From: Peterkaempfera griseoplana
GTDB taxonomy: Bacteria > Actinomycetota > Actinomycetes > Streptomycetales > Streptomycetaceae
Assembly (NCBI RefSeq): GCF_001418575.1
Contig: NZ_LIQR01000088.1
Location: forward strand, 1-42,142
Reading direction: 5' to 3'
DNA length: 42,142 nucleotides
Within the stretch, counting starts at the first letter, position 1. Every line of letters begins with the position of its first letter. Below the pieces are notes generated by a model that did no database searches, had not been told where the DNA came from, and saw only the letters and a list, made by a program, of their open reading frames with translations. The position numbers were made by a program, and so were the translations under genes. Shown here in pieces: positions 7,678 to 16,185 of the stretch.

Positions 7678-7751
7678 TCGGGGTGGCGGGATTTGAACCC
7701 ACGGCCTCTTCGTCCCGAACGAAGCGCGCTGCCAAGCTGCGCTACACCCCG
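7678..7751 (-). tRNA. tRNA-Pro (anticodon CGG)
   Basis: The minus strand folds into a full cloverleaf. The acceptor strands CGGGGTG and CACCCCG pair over seven bases with discriminator A. The anticodon stem CTTCG/CGAAG encloses the loop T-T-C-G-G-G-A, giving anticodon CGG for proline. The T arm is GTGGG-TTCAAAT-CCCGC. CCA is not encoded. It serves as the attachment site of the integrated element to its left. Confidence 0.95.
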
Positions 7752-7851
7752 GTGTCGCACCGTCTCCGGCGCGACGAGTAGTACTCTACCGGACCCGTGG
7801 CGGGAGACGAAATCCGCTTTCGAAGCGGTGCGGCGGGGGCCGACGTGCTGG

Positions 7852-8793
7852 TCAGGGGCGGGGGACCAGGGTGAGCAGGGTGGCCTCCGGGGGGCAGGCG
7901 AAGCGGAACGGGGTGTAGCGGTTGGTGCCGCAGCCCGCGGAGACGTGCAGGTAGGAGGTGCGGCCCCCGGCGGTGTGGGTGGAGAGGCCCTTGACCCGGT
8001 CGGGGTCGATGTCGCAGTTGGTGACCAGGGCGCCGTAGAAGGGGACGCAGACCTGGCCGCCGTGGGTGTGCCCCGCCAGGACCAGGGGATAGCCGTCGGC
8101 GGCGAAGGCGTCCAGGACACGCAGGTACGGCGCGTGCACCACGGCCAGGGCGAGGTCGGCGGAGGTGTCGGGGCCGCCGGCGACCTTGTTGTAGCGGTCG
8201 CGGCGGATGTGGGGGTCGTCCAGGCCGGTGAAGGCGATCTCCAGGTCCTGGATCCTGAGCCGGCCGCGGGTGTTGGTGAGGTTGAGCCAGCCCGCCGAGT
8301 CGAAGCCGTCCCGGAGCTGCTGCCAGGGGTTGTGGATGGCGCCGGTGACCCCGCGGCGGGCGCTGCCGTCGGCGGCGTTCAGGCCGTGGTCCCCGGAGAG
8401 CCGGGCGCCGATGTAGCGCAGCGGGTTCTTGGCGACGGGTCCGTAGTAGTCGTTGGAGCCGAAGACATACGCCCCCGGGAACTCCAGCAGCGGGCCGAGG
8501 GCGTCCAGGGCCTCGGGTACGGCCTCCGGGTCGGAGAGGTTGTCGCCGGTGTTGACCACCAGGTCGGGGCGGAGCGAGGCGAGGCCCTGCAGCCAGCGCT
8601 GTTTGCGGCGCTGGCCGGAGACCATGTGGATGTCCGAGACCTGGAGCACCCGCAGGGGGCGGGAGCCGCGCGGCAGCACCGGGACCTCGATCCGGCGGAG
8701 GCGGAAGGCCCGTACCTCGTACCCGGCGGCGTAGGCGAAGCAGGCGGCGCCGGTGGCGGCGATTCCCAGGGGTACGGCGTACAGCGGTCGCAT
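7852..8793 (-). CDS. Membrane-anchored metallophosphoesterase (YkuE/YaeI-like)
   Basis: The 313-residue protein starts with an uncleaved hydrophobic segment (A-V-P-L-G-I-A-A-T-G-A-A-C-F-A-Y-A), followed by the calcineurin-like metal motifs. These are D-I-H (about residue 58), G-D-N (about 82), G-S-N-D and, near residue 240, A-G-H-T-H-G-G-Q. These bind the two metals of a phosphoesterase. YkuE-type relatives act at the membrane on lipid or nucleotide phosphates; the substrate here is not known. I chose ATG 8793 because the transmembrane segment starts just behind it; longer in-frame starts add only an unconserved leader. The gene follows the terminator of the DD-peptidase gene and appears monocistronic. 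Confidence 0.85.
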   Translation of the reverse strand: MRPLYAVPLGIAATGAACFAYAAGYEVRAFRLRRIEVPVLPRGSRPLRVLQVSDIHMVSGQRRKQRWLQGLASLRPDLVVNTGDNLSDPEAVPEALDALGPLLEFPGAYVFGSNDYYGPVAKNPLRYIGARLSGDHGLNAADGSARRGVTGAIHNPWQQLRDGFDSAGWLNLTNTRGRLRIQDLEIAFTGLDDPHIRRDRYNKVAGGPDTSADLALAVVHAPYLRVLDAFAADGYPLVLAGHTHGGQVCVPFYGALVTNCDIDPDRVKGLSTHTAGGRTSYLHVSAGCGTNRYTPFRFACPPEATLLTLVPRP

Positions 8794-8847
8794 CGGTCCA
8801 TGGTTGCAGACGGCCCGTGGCGGTACATGATCGAGGGGCACTGACGG

Positions 8848-8886
8848 CCGAGGGCGGGTCCCACTCAGGGTGGGAGCCGCCCTCGG
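8848..8886 (-). terminator. Terminator of the DD-peptidase gene
   Basis: A long hairpin pairs CCGAGGGCGG with CCGCCCTCGG, with a nested CCCAC/GTGGG stem. It lies 64 bases after the stop at 8950. Confidence 0.8.
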
Positions 8887-8949
8887 CACTCCGGGCTCAG
8901 GGCTCCGGACGGCGGATCAGTCCGGCGGGTCCGGTGATCGGTCCGGTGA

Positions 8950-9876
8950 TCAGTCGGTCGGCACGCCGGCGGGCAGACGGCGCGGCACGAAGGTGCTGTT
9001 GGCCGACGCCTTCACGCCGTAGGTCCAGTTGAGGATCTTGGCCGCATCGGTGAAGCGGTTGCTGTCGTAGAGCAGGACGCCGATCACCGGGCGGCCGTTG
9101 CGGGTGGCGGCGAAGACCAGGCAGGGGCCCGAGGGGGTGCTGGTGCCGGTCTTCACCCCGGTGGCGCCCTTGTAGGCACCGAGCAGCTTGTTGGTGTTGT
9201 ACCAGGTGTAGATGCGGCCGTTGGTGGCCTTCTGGCGGGTCTTGGTGGTGGCGACGATGGTGCGGATGTTGCCGCTGTGCAGGGCGAAGCGGGTGAGCAG
9301 GGCCAGCGACCGCGGGGTGGTGTAGTTCTGCCCCTTGGGCGATATCCCGTCGAAGGAGTCGAAGTGGGTGCCCTTGAGGCCCAGTGCCTTGGCCTTGGCG
9401 TTCATCTTGGAGATGAAGTTGGCGGTGCGCGCGGCCATGGTCTTGCCGGTGCCGAAGTTGTCGGCCAGGGCGTACGCGGCGTCGCAGCCGGACGGCAGCA
9501 GCATCGCGTAGAGCAGCTGGCGGACGGTGAGCTTGTCTCCGGTGCGCAGATCGGCGCTGGAGGCGCCCTTGGCTGCGACGTAGCTGCGGTACTCCTTCTT
9601 GATGGTGATCTTGCGGTCCAGGTTGAGGCCCTTGGTGGTCATCACCACCGTGGCCGTCATGATCTTGGTGGTGCTGGCCATCGGCCTGCTGGTGTCGGCG
9701 CCCTTGCCCCAGAGCGCCTTGCCGGTGGAGGCGTCGATCAGGACGGCCCCCCGGGCGCTGATGCCGGACGGTCCGGTGGCGGCCTGAGCCGACGTGGCCG
9801 GGACCGCGGCCAGCAGCGCGGCGGCGGTGGTCAGCGCGGCGGCCATGCGGCGGATGCCGGTGTACCCGGATCTCAT
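8950..9876 (-). CDS. D-alanyl-D-alanine peptidase, S11 family (K15-like)
   Basis: The 308-residue precursor has a signal peptide cleaved near A-Q-A-A (about residue 33). It carries the three active-site motifs of low-mass penicillin-binding proteins: S68-T-T-K71 (nucleophile), S129-G-C131 in place of the common S-x-N, and K242-T-G. The S-G-C variant is the one known from the Streptomyces K15 DD-transpeptidase, so transpeptidase as well as carboxypeptidase activity is possible. No C-terminal membrane anchor is present, so it should be secreted or loosely attached. ATG 9876 has a ribosome site, GGAG, five bases upstream. A candidate sigma-E promoter precedes it, which would fit envelope-stress control. 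Confidence 0.9.
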   Translation of the reverse strand: MRSGYTGIRRMAAALTTAAALLAAVPATSAQAATGPSGISARGAVLIDASTGKALWGKGADTSRPMASTTKIMTATVVMTTKGLNLDRKITIKKEYRSYVAAKGASSADLRTGDKLTVRQLLYAMLLPSGCDAAYALADNFGTGKTMAARTANFISKMNAKAKALGLKGTHFDSFDGISPKGQNYTTPRSLALLTRFALHSGNIRTIVATTKTRQKATNGRIYTWYNTNKLLGAYKGATGVKTGTSTPSGPCLVFAATRNGRPVIGVLLYDSNRFTDAAKILNWTYGVKASANSTFVPRRLPAGVPTD

Positions 9877-9925
9877 GGGTGCTCCGTTTCAGAACATCTG
9901 ATGGTCCGACGTATTCGCGGAGTAC

Positions 9926-9951
9926 GACGCCCGACAGCCGTGCGGGGTTGC
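9926..9951 (-). promoter_or_regulatory. Candidate ECF (sigma-E-like) promoter
   Basis: On the minus strand GCAAC and CGTC are separated by 17 bases. This resembles ECF sigma-E promoters of Streptomyces envelope genes and lies about 50 bases before the DD-peptidase start. Motifs this short occur by chance, so support is modest. Confidence 0.35.
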
Positions 9952-10006
9952 GCAGCGCGGCCTTAATACGGGGCGGCACCGGCCCGGTGCAGGCACAATG
10001 TGGGGC

Positions 10007-10468
10007 ATGACGCTCAAGAAGCAGCTGCAGGAGGACCTCACCTCTGCCATCAGGGCCCGGGACGAGCTCCGCTCCGCGACGATCCGGCTCACCCTGACCG
10101 CGATCACCAACGCCGAGGTGGCCGGTACGGAGGCCCGGGAGCTCTCGGACGACGAGGTGCTCAAGGTGATCACCCGTGAGGCGAAGAAGCGGCGTGAGGC
10201 CGCCGAGGCCTTCGCCGACGCCGGACGCGCCGACTCGGCCGCGCGGGAGCGCGCCGAGGGCGAGGTCCTGGCGGGTTATCTGCCGCAGCAGCTGGGCGAC
10301 GAGGAGCTGGCCGCGATCGTGGCGGAGGCGGTGAAGGAGGCCGCGGCGGGCGGCGCCGAGGGACCCCGGGCGATGGGCGCGGTGATGAAGCTGGTGAACC
10401 CCAGGGTCGCCGGCCGCGCCGAGGGCGGCCGGGTGGCCGCCGCGGTGAAGCAGGCCCTCAGCGGCTGA
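10007..10468 (+). CDS. GatB/YqeY domain protein
   Basis: The 153-residue protein is a full-length YqeY-family member. It has an N-terminal helical half with the conserved block R-S-A-T-I-R-L-T-L-T-A-I-x-N-A-E and a C-terminal half ending M-G-A-V-M-K, then A-A-A-V-K-Q-A-L-S-G. It is related to the tail domain of the amidotransferase subunit GatB that contacts tRNA, but its own role is not established. ATG 10007 is preceded by CACAAT, which could act as a -10 box for a leaderless transcript. A nearby in-frame ATG at 9998 is less likely. The gene is convergent with the PBP gene. Confidence 0.88.
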   Translation: MTLKKQLQEDLTSAIRARDELRSATIRLTLTAITNAEVAGTEARELSDDEVLKVITREAKKRREAAEAFADAGRADSAARERAEGEVLAGYLPQQLGDEELAAIVAEAVKEAAAGGAEGPRAMGAVMKLVNPRVAGRAEGGRVAAAVKQALSG

Positions 10469-10493
10469 CGGCTGGTCGGTCCCGTACAACAGG

Positions 10494-10527
10494 GAGGGGG
10501 CACCCCGGAGAACCGGGGTGCCCCCTC
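10494..10527. terminator. Bidirectional terminator between yqeY and the PBP gene
   Basis: A perfect 15-bp stem, GAGGGGGCACCCCGG with its complement, has an AGAA loop. It sits between two convergent genes and can serve both. Confidence 0.9.
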
Positions 10528-10550
10528 GCCGTGTGGGGCGGGCCCTGCGA

Positions 10551-12803
10551 TCAGGGGCCGGTGGTGGCGCCGGTGGTGTTGCCTCCGGCGCGGCCGGTGT
10601 GGCCGCCGGTGTTGCCGCCGATGAAGCCCGGCGGCAGGGTGATGCCGCCGTTGGTGGCGCCGGCGATCTGGCCGGCGGTGGCCTGGCCGCCCTTGTTCTT
10701 GCCGTTCTTGTCCTTGTTCTTGTCCTCCGGCGGCTTGGGCACGGGGATGAAGACACGGTTGAAGGAGCTCGGCGCGGTTCCGCTGAGGGCCTGCGAGACG
10801 GCCGCCTTCCAGATCGGACCGGGACCGTCGGCGCCGAAGACCTGCGGGTAGTAGCGGCCGCCGATGGTGATGTCGAGCATGGTGTGGCCCTGGTTGGGGT
10901 CGCCCAGCCAGACCGAGGCGGCGATGTCCGGGGTGTAGCCGGTGAACCAGGCGTTCATCGGGCCGGTGAAGCCCGCAGCGTCGGTGGTACCGGTCTTGCC
11001 CGCGCTGTCGCGGTCGGTGAGGCCGGCCTTGGTGCCGGTACCGTCCTGGGTCACGCCCAGCAGCAGGGTGTTGATGGTGTCGGCGGTCTTCTCCGTCATC
11101 ACCTGCTGGCAGTTGGCCTTGGGGACCGTCAGCCGCTTGGTGCCGTAGGTGACCGCGGTGATGGCGACGGGGTCGCAGTGGGTGCCGCGGGCGGCGAAGG
11201 TGGCGTAGGCGTCGGCCATCTGAAGCGGCGAGTAGTTGAGGACGCCCAGGGTCATGGACGCCAGCTGCTGCAGCTTGTCGCCGTTCGCCTGGGTGCCCAG
11301 CCCCAGCTTGCCGGCCATGTTCGCCACCGGGCAGAGGCCGATCTTCTGCTCCAGCTGGACGAAGTAGGTGTTGACCGACTTGTTCATGGCCTCCTGCATC
11401 GAGTAGGGGCCCTTTTCGCTGGCGCTCTCGTTCCGGGTGCTGTCGCCGTTCTGCACCCACTGTCCGTTGCAGGTGGACATGGTGGGGTAGACCATCTTGT
11501 TGGGCGACGGGAAAACCTGCGTCGGCGGCGTACCGCCCTCGATCGCCGCCGCCGCGGTGACCGGCTTGAAGGTCGAGCCGACCGGCTGGCCGCCGCCGCT
11601 GCCGAGGTCGTTGCCGACGCTGAAGTTCACCTGGGTCTGGTGCTGCTTGGCGCTCAGGCCGTAGGGGCGGCTCTGCGCCATGGCGAGGATCCGCCCGGTG
11701 CCCGGCTTGATCATGGTGATCGCCGAGGCGACCGAGTCGCTGGCGTGGACCCTGCCGGTGATCGCGGAGCTCGCCGCGGCCTGCACCGCGGGGTCCAGGG
11801 TGGTGTAGATCTTCAGGCCGCCGCGGGAGAGCAGCTTGACGCGGTCCGCCTTGGTCTTGCCGAAGGCCGGGTTGGTCTTGATCACGTTGCGTACGTAGTC
11901 GCAGAAGAAGCCCTCGCCCCGCTTGGCGGTGATGCAGCCGTTCTGCTGGGGCGAGAACTTGAGCTTCAGCGGTGTGGCGATGGCCTGCTGGGCCTGGGCC
12001 TCGGTGATGTGCTTGAGCGAGGCCATCCGCTGGATCACCGTGTCACGGCGCTCCTTGGCGGCCTGCGGGTGGAGCGTGGGGTCGTACGCGGAGGGGTTCT
12101 GCACCAGGCCGGCCAGCATCGCCGCCTCGGGGAGGGTGAGGTCCTTGGCGTGCTTGCTGAAGTAGCGGTTGGAGGCCGCCTCGATGCCGTAGGCGCCGTT
12201 CCCGAAGAAGGTGATGTTGAGGTAGTTGGTGAGGATCTGGTCCTTGGAGAGCTTCTCCTCGACCGTGATCGCGTACTTCAGCTCCTGGATCTTGCGGCCC
12301 GCGGTCTGCCGGGTGGCCTCCAGGAACTTCTTCTGGTCGTCGCCGGCCTCCTCGACGAAGACGTTCTTCACATACTGCTGGGTGAGGGTGGAGGCACCCT
12401 CGGTGCTTCCGGACTCCGCGTTCTTGGTGGCGGCGCGGAGCACACCCTTGAGGTCGATCGCGCCGTGCTGGTAGAAGCGGGCGTCCTCGATGTCCACCTG
12501 GGCCTGGCGCATCACCGGGGCGATGTCGTCGAACTTCACGATGGTGCGGTCGCGGTCGTAGACCTTGGCGATCAGGCCGCCCTTGGCGTCGTAGATGTAC
12601 GAGGCCTGGGAGAGGGTGGGCGCCTCGAAGTTCGCCGGGAGGCTGTTGAAGCTCTCCGCGGTGTTCTTGGCGGTGAGTCCGAGTGCGCCTGCCGCAGGCA
12701 GGGCCAGTCCGGCGGCGAGGACGCCGGCCAGGACGCTCGCGCCGGCGAAGTACACGGCGAGCTTGGCCTTGTCCAGGGGAGATCCCGAGCGCTTCTGTGC
12801 CAT
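10551..12803 (-). CDS. Class A penicillin-binding protein (glycosyltransferase/transpeptidase)
   Basis: The 750-residue protein has a short cytoplasmic N-terminus, one transmembrane segment (about residues 14-42) and a GT51 peptidoglycan glycosyltransferase domain. That domain shows E-D-A-R-F-Y-Q-H, T-L-T-Q-Q-Y-V-K-N-V-F and F-F-G-N-G-A-Y-G-I. The transpeptidase domain has G-S-T-F-K-P (S-x-x-K), K-S-V-N (S-x-N) and S-A-G-K-T-G-T-T. A Lys/Asn-rich then Gly/Thr-rich tail ends the protein. It polymerises lipid II and cross-links peptidoglycan at the outer face of the membrane. ATG 12803 is chosen because the membrane segment starts just after it; longer frames upstream look non-coding. It is divergent from wblA, an arrangement I recall as conserved in Streptomyces. 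Confidence 0.93.
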   Translation of the reverse strand: MAQKRSGSPLDKAKLAVYFAGASVLAGVLAAGLALPAAGALGLTAKNTAESFNSLPANFEAPTLSQASYIYDAKGGLIAKVYDRDRTIVKFDDIAPVMRQAQVDIEDARFYQHGAIDLKGVLRAATKNAESGSTEGASTLTQQYVKNVFVEEAGDDQKKFLEATRQTAGRKIQELKYAITVEEKLSKDQILTNYLNITFFGNGAYGIEAASNRYFSKHAKDLTLPEAAMLAGLVQNPSAYDPTLHPQAAKERRDTVIQRMASLKHITEAQAQQAIATPLKLKFSPQQNGCITAKRGEGFFCDYVRNVIKTNPAFGKTKADRVKLLSRGGLKIYTTLDPAVQAAASSAITGRVHASDSVASAITMIKPGTGRILAMAQSRPYGLSAKQHQTQVNFSVGNDLGSGGGQPVGSTFKPVTAAAAIEGGTPPTQVFPSPNKMVYPTMSTCNGQWVQNGDSTRNESASEKGPYSMQEAMNKSVNTYFVQLEQKIGLCPVANMAGKLGLGTQANGDKLQQLASMTLGVLNYSPLQMADAYATFAARGTHCDPVAITAVTYGTKRLTVPKANCQQVMTEKTADTINTLLLGVTQDGTGTKAGLTDRDSAGKTGTTDAAGFTGPMNAWFTGYTPDIAASVWLGDPNQGHTMLDITIGGRYYPQVFGADGPGPIWKAAVSQALSGTAPSSFNRVFIPVPKPPEDKNKDKNGKNKGGQATAGQIAGATNGGITLPPGFIGGNTGGHTGRAGGNTTGATTGP

Positions 12804-13182
12804 GGGGGACAGACTACGTCCTGGGAATCGCGGACAGCTGGGCATATGTTCGCTTACGCTGTCACAAGGTTGCGACAACTTCAGCGACCCCTCAGCACTC
12901 ACTCTTGTGGGTGATGAGATCTGTCCGGATCGCAACATATGCCAGGAGTAGTTGCCGGGCGGAGGTCCCCGAAGCCTCCCGTCGGCGCCCCAGGAGGCCT
13001 CCAGGCTGCGGTCACTCCGGCGAGTGACCTCCCAGGCACCCATAGTCCGTTCGGGCCATTCGAGATTGGGCCCCGAGGGGCTGTTGCAACCTGCCGTTCT
13101 TCCGTAACGTCCTCAACTGGCAGCGGTGAATATGCCGTTGCCGCCGTGGGGGAGCCTCGATTCGGGAGAGGACGGCGCCAGC
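12804..13182. promoter_or_regulatory. Divergent PBP/wblA control region
   Basis: This 379-bp region has no gene. It holds an exact 10-bp inverted repeat, GGCATATGTT (12841-12850) and AACATATGCC (12934-12943), 83 bp apart in locally AT-richer sequence, plus TGTCACAAGGTTGCGACA between them. wblA is known in Streptomyces to be under developmental control (for example by BldD), so operators are expected here. I cannot say which protein would bind these repeats. Confidence 0.5.
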
Positions 13183-13500
13183 ATGAGCTGGGTTGACGAC
13201 TGGAGTGCGCAGGCAGCCTGCCGCACGAGTGATCCGGACGAACTCTTCGTCCAGGGGGCGGCGCAGAACCGCGCCAAGGCCGTGTGCAGCGGATGCCCGG
13301 TGCGCACCGAGTGCCTGGCGGACGCCCTCGACAATCGCGTCGAGTTCGGCGTGTGGGGTGGAATGACAGAGCGGGAGCGCCGTGCGCTGCTGCGGCGGCG
13401 GCCCACGGTCACCTCGTGGCGCAGGCTGCTGGAGACCGCGCGGACCGAGTACGAGCAGTCCGTGGGCGTCGGCGCTCCGGACTACGCACAGGCAGGTTAG
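13183..13500 (+). CDS. wblA: WhiB-family Fe-S transcription factor WblA
   Basis: The 105-residue protein carries the four WhiB cysteines C13, C35, C38 and C44 for a 4Fe-4S cluster, then the turn G-V-W-G-G and an Arg-rich DNA-binding tail (R-E-R-R-A-L-L-R-R-R). The run D-E-L-F-V-Q-G-A-A-Q-N-R-A-K-A-V-C and the rest match Streptomyces WblA almost residue for residue, from memory. WblA works with sigma factor region 4, promotes sporulation and represses antibiotic clusters. I chose ATG 13183 because the known proteins start with M-x-W-V-x-D-W; the longer frame from 13126 is not conserved. The tail after T-E-Y-E is shorter and different from S. coelicolor. Confidence 0.95.
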   Translation: MSWVDDWSAQAACRTSDPDELFVQGAAQNRAKAVCSGCPVRTECLADALDNRVEFGVWGGMTERERRALLRRRPTVTSWRRLLETARTEYEQSVGVGAPDYAQAG

Positions 13501-13522
13501 GGCCCACCCGACGGGTGGGCCC
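13500..13522. terminator. wblA terminator
   Basis: A perfect 10-bp stem GGGCCCACCC/GGGTGGGCCC has a 3-base loop. It starts at the wblA stop codon and lies between convergent genes, so it may also serve the ArsA-like gene. Confidence 0.85.
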
Positions 13523-13530
13523 CGCCCCCC

Positions 13531-14757
13531 TCAGGCCGGGGTGGAGTTCAGACGCGCGCCGATCTCCCGGAGTCCGTCCAGGTCGTGGACGTCTCCGGGC
13601 AGGGCGGGGACCTCGGTGATGGGGACGTCCGGATAGACCGAGACAAAGCGGTCACGGGTGCGCCGCTCACGCGCGATCACCTGCATCCGCTCGGCGTGCA
13701 GTCGCAGCAGACCGGCGGCCACGGCCTCGGCGGCGGTGCTTCCCCCGGAGGCGCCCGCGGCCGCGCTCGTCCCGTCGCCGATGCCGTTCTCCTCCAGGGT
13801 CTCCGCGCCGGCCAGCGCCCGTTCCGCGGTGAGCTGCGGGGCCCCGGTGGTGTGCACCCGGTTGAGGACCAGCCCGGCCAGCGGCATCCGGTCGGCGGCC
13901 AGCCGGTCCACGAAGTACGCCGCCTCCCGCAGCGCGTCGCGCTCCGGAGCGGCCACCACCAGGAAGGCGGTGCCCGGCGCCTGCAGCAGCCGGTAGGTGC
14001 GGTCAGCGCGCTCCCGGAAGCCGCCGAACATGGAGTCCAGCGCCGCCACGAAGGTCTGCACATCCGTCAGCACATGGGCGCCGATCACCTTGTTGAGGAC
14101 CCCGGTGACCAGGCCCATCCCGGCGCCCAGGAACTTCATCGCGCCGCGCCCGCCGACCTTGGCCGGCGCCATCAGCACCCTGATGAACCGGCCGTCCAGG
14201 AACGACCCCAGGCGGTTGGGGGCGTCCAGGAAGTCCAGCGCGGAGCGGCTGGGCGGGGTGTCCACGACGATCAGGTCCCACTCGTCGCGGGCCCGGAGCT
14301 GGCCCAGCTTCTCCATCGCCATGTACTCCTGCGTCCCGGCGAAGCCGGCCGACAGGGACTGGTAGAAGGGGTTCTCCAGGATGGTGCGGGCGCGCTCCGG
14401 ATCGGAGTGGGCGATGACGATCTCGTCGAACGTCCGCTTCATGTCGAGCATCATGGCGCAGAGCTCACCGCCGTTGGCGGCCGCGACGCCCTTCACCGGC
14501 CGGGGGGTGTTGTCCAGTTCGGACAGGCCCATGGACTGGGCCAGCCGCCGCGCCGGGTCGATGGTGAGCACCACCACGCGCCGGCCGCGTTCGGCCGCGC
14601 GCACCCCGAGAGCCGCCGCGGTGGTGGTCTTGCCGACGCCGCCGGAGCCGCAGCAGACGATGATCCGCGTCTCCCGGTCGTCGAGGAGCGCGTCGACGTC
14701 CAGAGCGGTCTGTGGCTCCGCCCGCTCCGCCGCCGTCGCCCCGGTCTTCCCGGTCAT
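13531..14757 (-). CDS. ArsA/GET3-family ATPase (second of pair)
   Basis: The 408-residue protein has a deviant Walker A motif G-S-G-G-V-G-K-T (37-44), where Ser replaces the signature Lys, then L-T-I-D-P-A-R-R and switch II V-V-D-T-P-P-S. This places it in the ArsA/Get3/MinD clan. An Ala/Gly-rich insert lies near residue 330. It overlaps the upstream partner by ATGA (14754-14757), so the two are co-translated and probably form a heterodimer. Such pairs sit next to wblA throughout Streptomyces. No arsenite-pump gene is nearby and the Cys residues that bind metalloid in ArsA are not evident, so arsenic resistance is unlikely. The real role is unknown. Confidence 0.9.
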   Translation of the reverse strand: MTGKTGATAAERAEPQTALDVDALLDDRETRIIVCCGSGGVGKTTTAAALGVRAAERGRRVVVLTIDPARRLAQSMGLSELDNTPRPVKGVAAANGGELCAMMLDMKRTFDEIVIAHSDPERARTILENPFYQSLSAGFAGTQEYMAMEKLGQLRARDEWDLIVVDTPPSRSALDFLDAPNRLGSFLDGRFIRVLMAPAKVGGRGAMKFLGAGMGLVTGVLNKVIGAHVLTDVQTFVAALDSMFGGFRERADRTYRLLQAPGTAFLVVAAPERDALREAAYFVDRLAADRMPLAGLVLNRVHTTGAPQLTAERALAGAETLEENGIGDGTSAAAGASGGSTAAEAVAAGLLRLHAERMQVIARERRTRDRFVSVYPDVPITEVPALPGDVHDLDGLREIGARLNSTPA

Positions 14758-15809
14758 GCCGCCCCCTGACTCTTCAGCTCGGCCGCCAGCCGGTACAGAC
14801 CGCCGAGGTCCACGCCCTCGCCCAGCAGCGGCAGTTGGTACGAGGGCAGGCCCAGCCGCGCCAGCTCGGCCCGCTGCTCACGTTCCAGCAGCACCCGTTC
14901 CGCGTGTTCCCTGGCCTGCTCCAGCAGCGGGTCCAGCAGCGGTTCCACATGGGTGCGGACGGCCTGGGCGCTGCGGGAGCGCCCGGACAGCCCGGCGTCG
15001 ACCAGCGCCCTGGCGACCTCCTCGCGGTGGTCGCCGTCGGCGGCCCGCACCGCGGCCTCGTCCAGCAGCGGCGGACGGACCATGTCGATCACGATGCCGC
15101 CCACCGGCAGTCCGGCCTCGCGCAGCTCCGCGACCCCGTCCACGGTCTCCTGCACCGGCATCTCCTCCAGCAGGGTGACCAGGTGGACGGCGGTCTCGGC
15201 GGACCTGATGACCCGCATCACCGCCTGGGCCTGGTTGTATATCGGCCCGAACCGGGCCAGCCCCGCCACCTCGGTGTTGACGTTGAGGAAGCGGGTGATG
15301 CGGCCGGTCGGCGGGGCGTCCATCACCACGGCGTCATAGGCGCGGCGGCCGTCCGGGCCCTTGCGCCGGGCGGCCTCGCAGGCCTTGCCGGTGAGCAGCA
15401 CATCGCGCAGTCCGGGGGCGATGGTGGTGGCGAAGTCGATGGCGCCCAGCTTCTTCAGCGCCTTCCCGGCGCGGCCGAGCTTGTAGAACATGTCGAGGTA
15501 CTCCAGCAGCGCCTGCTCCGGGTCGATGGCGAGCGCGAACACCTCGCCGGTGCCGGTGCCGGGCAGTCCCAGCCGGGCCGGGGAGACCGAGGCGATCTTC
15601 CGCTCCTCGTAGGGGAGCGCGGCGATGCCGAAGAGCTCGGCGATGCCCTGCCGCCCCTCGACCTCGATCAGCAGGGTGCGGCGGCCCTCTGCGGCCAGGG
15701 CCAGCGCCAGCGCCGCGGCGACGGTGGTTTTGCCGGTCCCGCCCTTGCCGCTGACCACGTGCAGCCGGACCCCCTCCCAGTCCGATCCCCCCTCCTGGGT
15801 GCGCGCCAT
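14754..15809 (-). CDS. ArsA/GET3-family ATPase (first of pair)
   Basis: The 351-residue protein has a canonical deviant Walker [11 protein letters not shown] (residues 20-29), including the signature Lys, and the switch motif V-V-M-D-A-P-P-T-G. The block [15 protein letters not shown] is typical of the actinobacterial subgroup. It is the first gene of the two-gene operon, ends by ATGA overlap with the next gene, and is divergent from the DUF4177-RidA-NUDIX-MBL operon. ATG 15809 is chosen; an in-frame ATG at 15821 would add four residues. Because this subunit has the signature Lys and its partner lacks it, an asymmetric dimer with one leading ATPase site can be inferred. Confidence 0.9.
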   Translation of the reverse strand: MARTQEGGSDWEGVRLHVVSGKGGTGKTTVAAALALALAAEGRRTLLIEVEGRQGIAELFGIAALPYEERKIASVSPARLGLPGTGTGEVFALAIDPEQALLEYLDMFYKLGRAGKALKKLGAIDFATTIAPGLRDVLLTGKACEAARRKGPDGRRAYDAVVMDAPPTGRITRFLNVNTEVAGLARFGPIYNQAQAVMRVIRSAETAVHLVTLLEEMPVQETVDGVAELREAGLPVGGIVIDMVRPPLLDEAAVRAADGDHREEVARALVDAGLSGRSRSAQAVRTHVEPLLDPLLEQAREHAERVLLEREQRAELARLGLPSYQLPLLGEGVDLGGLYRLAAELKSQGAA

Positions 15810-16023
15810 GCTCGACCTCATCCCGCCCTGCTCGATCCGATCGTCCTGCCGTGGAGGGCCTGCCCGAACGGGGGAGGGCCCACGCCGCGAGCGTAACCAC
15901 CGGACCGCGCGGATGCGGGGAAGCCCCCGGAGCCAGGGGGGATTTGCAGCCTTTTGTGTCGGACCTCACAGCGGCGGCCAGGATGCCCGCGGAAGCGGAT
16001 CCGTCAGCCGTTAGAGTCGCCCC

Positions 16024-16185
16024 ATGACCAAGTGGGAATACGTGACCGTGCCGCTGCTGGTGCATGCGACCAAGCAGATCCTGGACACCTGGGGCGAGGA
16101 CGGCTGGGAGCTGGTGCAGGTCGTGCCCGGGCCCAACAACCCCGAGCAGCTGGTGGCCTACCTCAAGCGGGAGAAGCAGGCATGA
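16024..16185 (+). CDS. DUF4177 small protein
   Basis: This short gene of 53 residues reads M-T-K-W-E-Y-V-T-V-P-L, then G-E-D-G-W-E-L-V-Q-V-V-P-G, and ends Y-L-K-R-E-K-Q-A. The K-W-E-Y start and the G-W-E-L-V core are the DUF4177 signature. Its stop overlaps the RidA start (ATGA, 16182-16185), so the two are translationally coupled. The same pair is common in Streptomyces upstream of a NUDIX gene. Function is unknown. Confidence 0.85.
   Translation: MTKWEYVTVPLLVHATKQILDTWGEDGWELVQVVPGPNNPEQLVAYLKREKQA

Larger units (their letters stand above)
2820..7751. mobile_element. Decayed tRNA-Pro integrated element (about 4.9 kb)
   Basis: The element is bounded by the degenerate tRNA-Pro 3' repeat (2820-2859) and the intact tRNA-Pro (7678-7751), both in minus orientation. 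It contains a broken integrase tail immediately next to the intact tRNA, as is usual for actinomycete integrative elements (AICE type). The cargo is a TetR regulator, two SRPBCC proteins, a DHA2 exporter and a small membrane protein. No replication, transfer or excisionase genes are visible. It is probably a remnant that has lost mobility and retained its cargo. The alternative is a chance tRNA duplication followed by unrelated gene gain. Confidence 0.7.

Noticed and set aside
10518-12914. 798-codon plus-strand frame across the PBP gene
   Set aside because: The minus-strand PBP has all catalytic motifs. The plus frame is Gly/Val/Leu-rich without any family pattern.
13531-15809. Arsenic resistance operon
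   Set aside because: The ATPases are ArsA-like, but no ArsB, ArsR or ArsC is present and the metalloid-binding cysteines are not evident.
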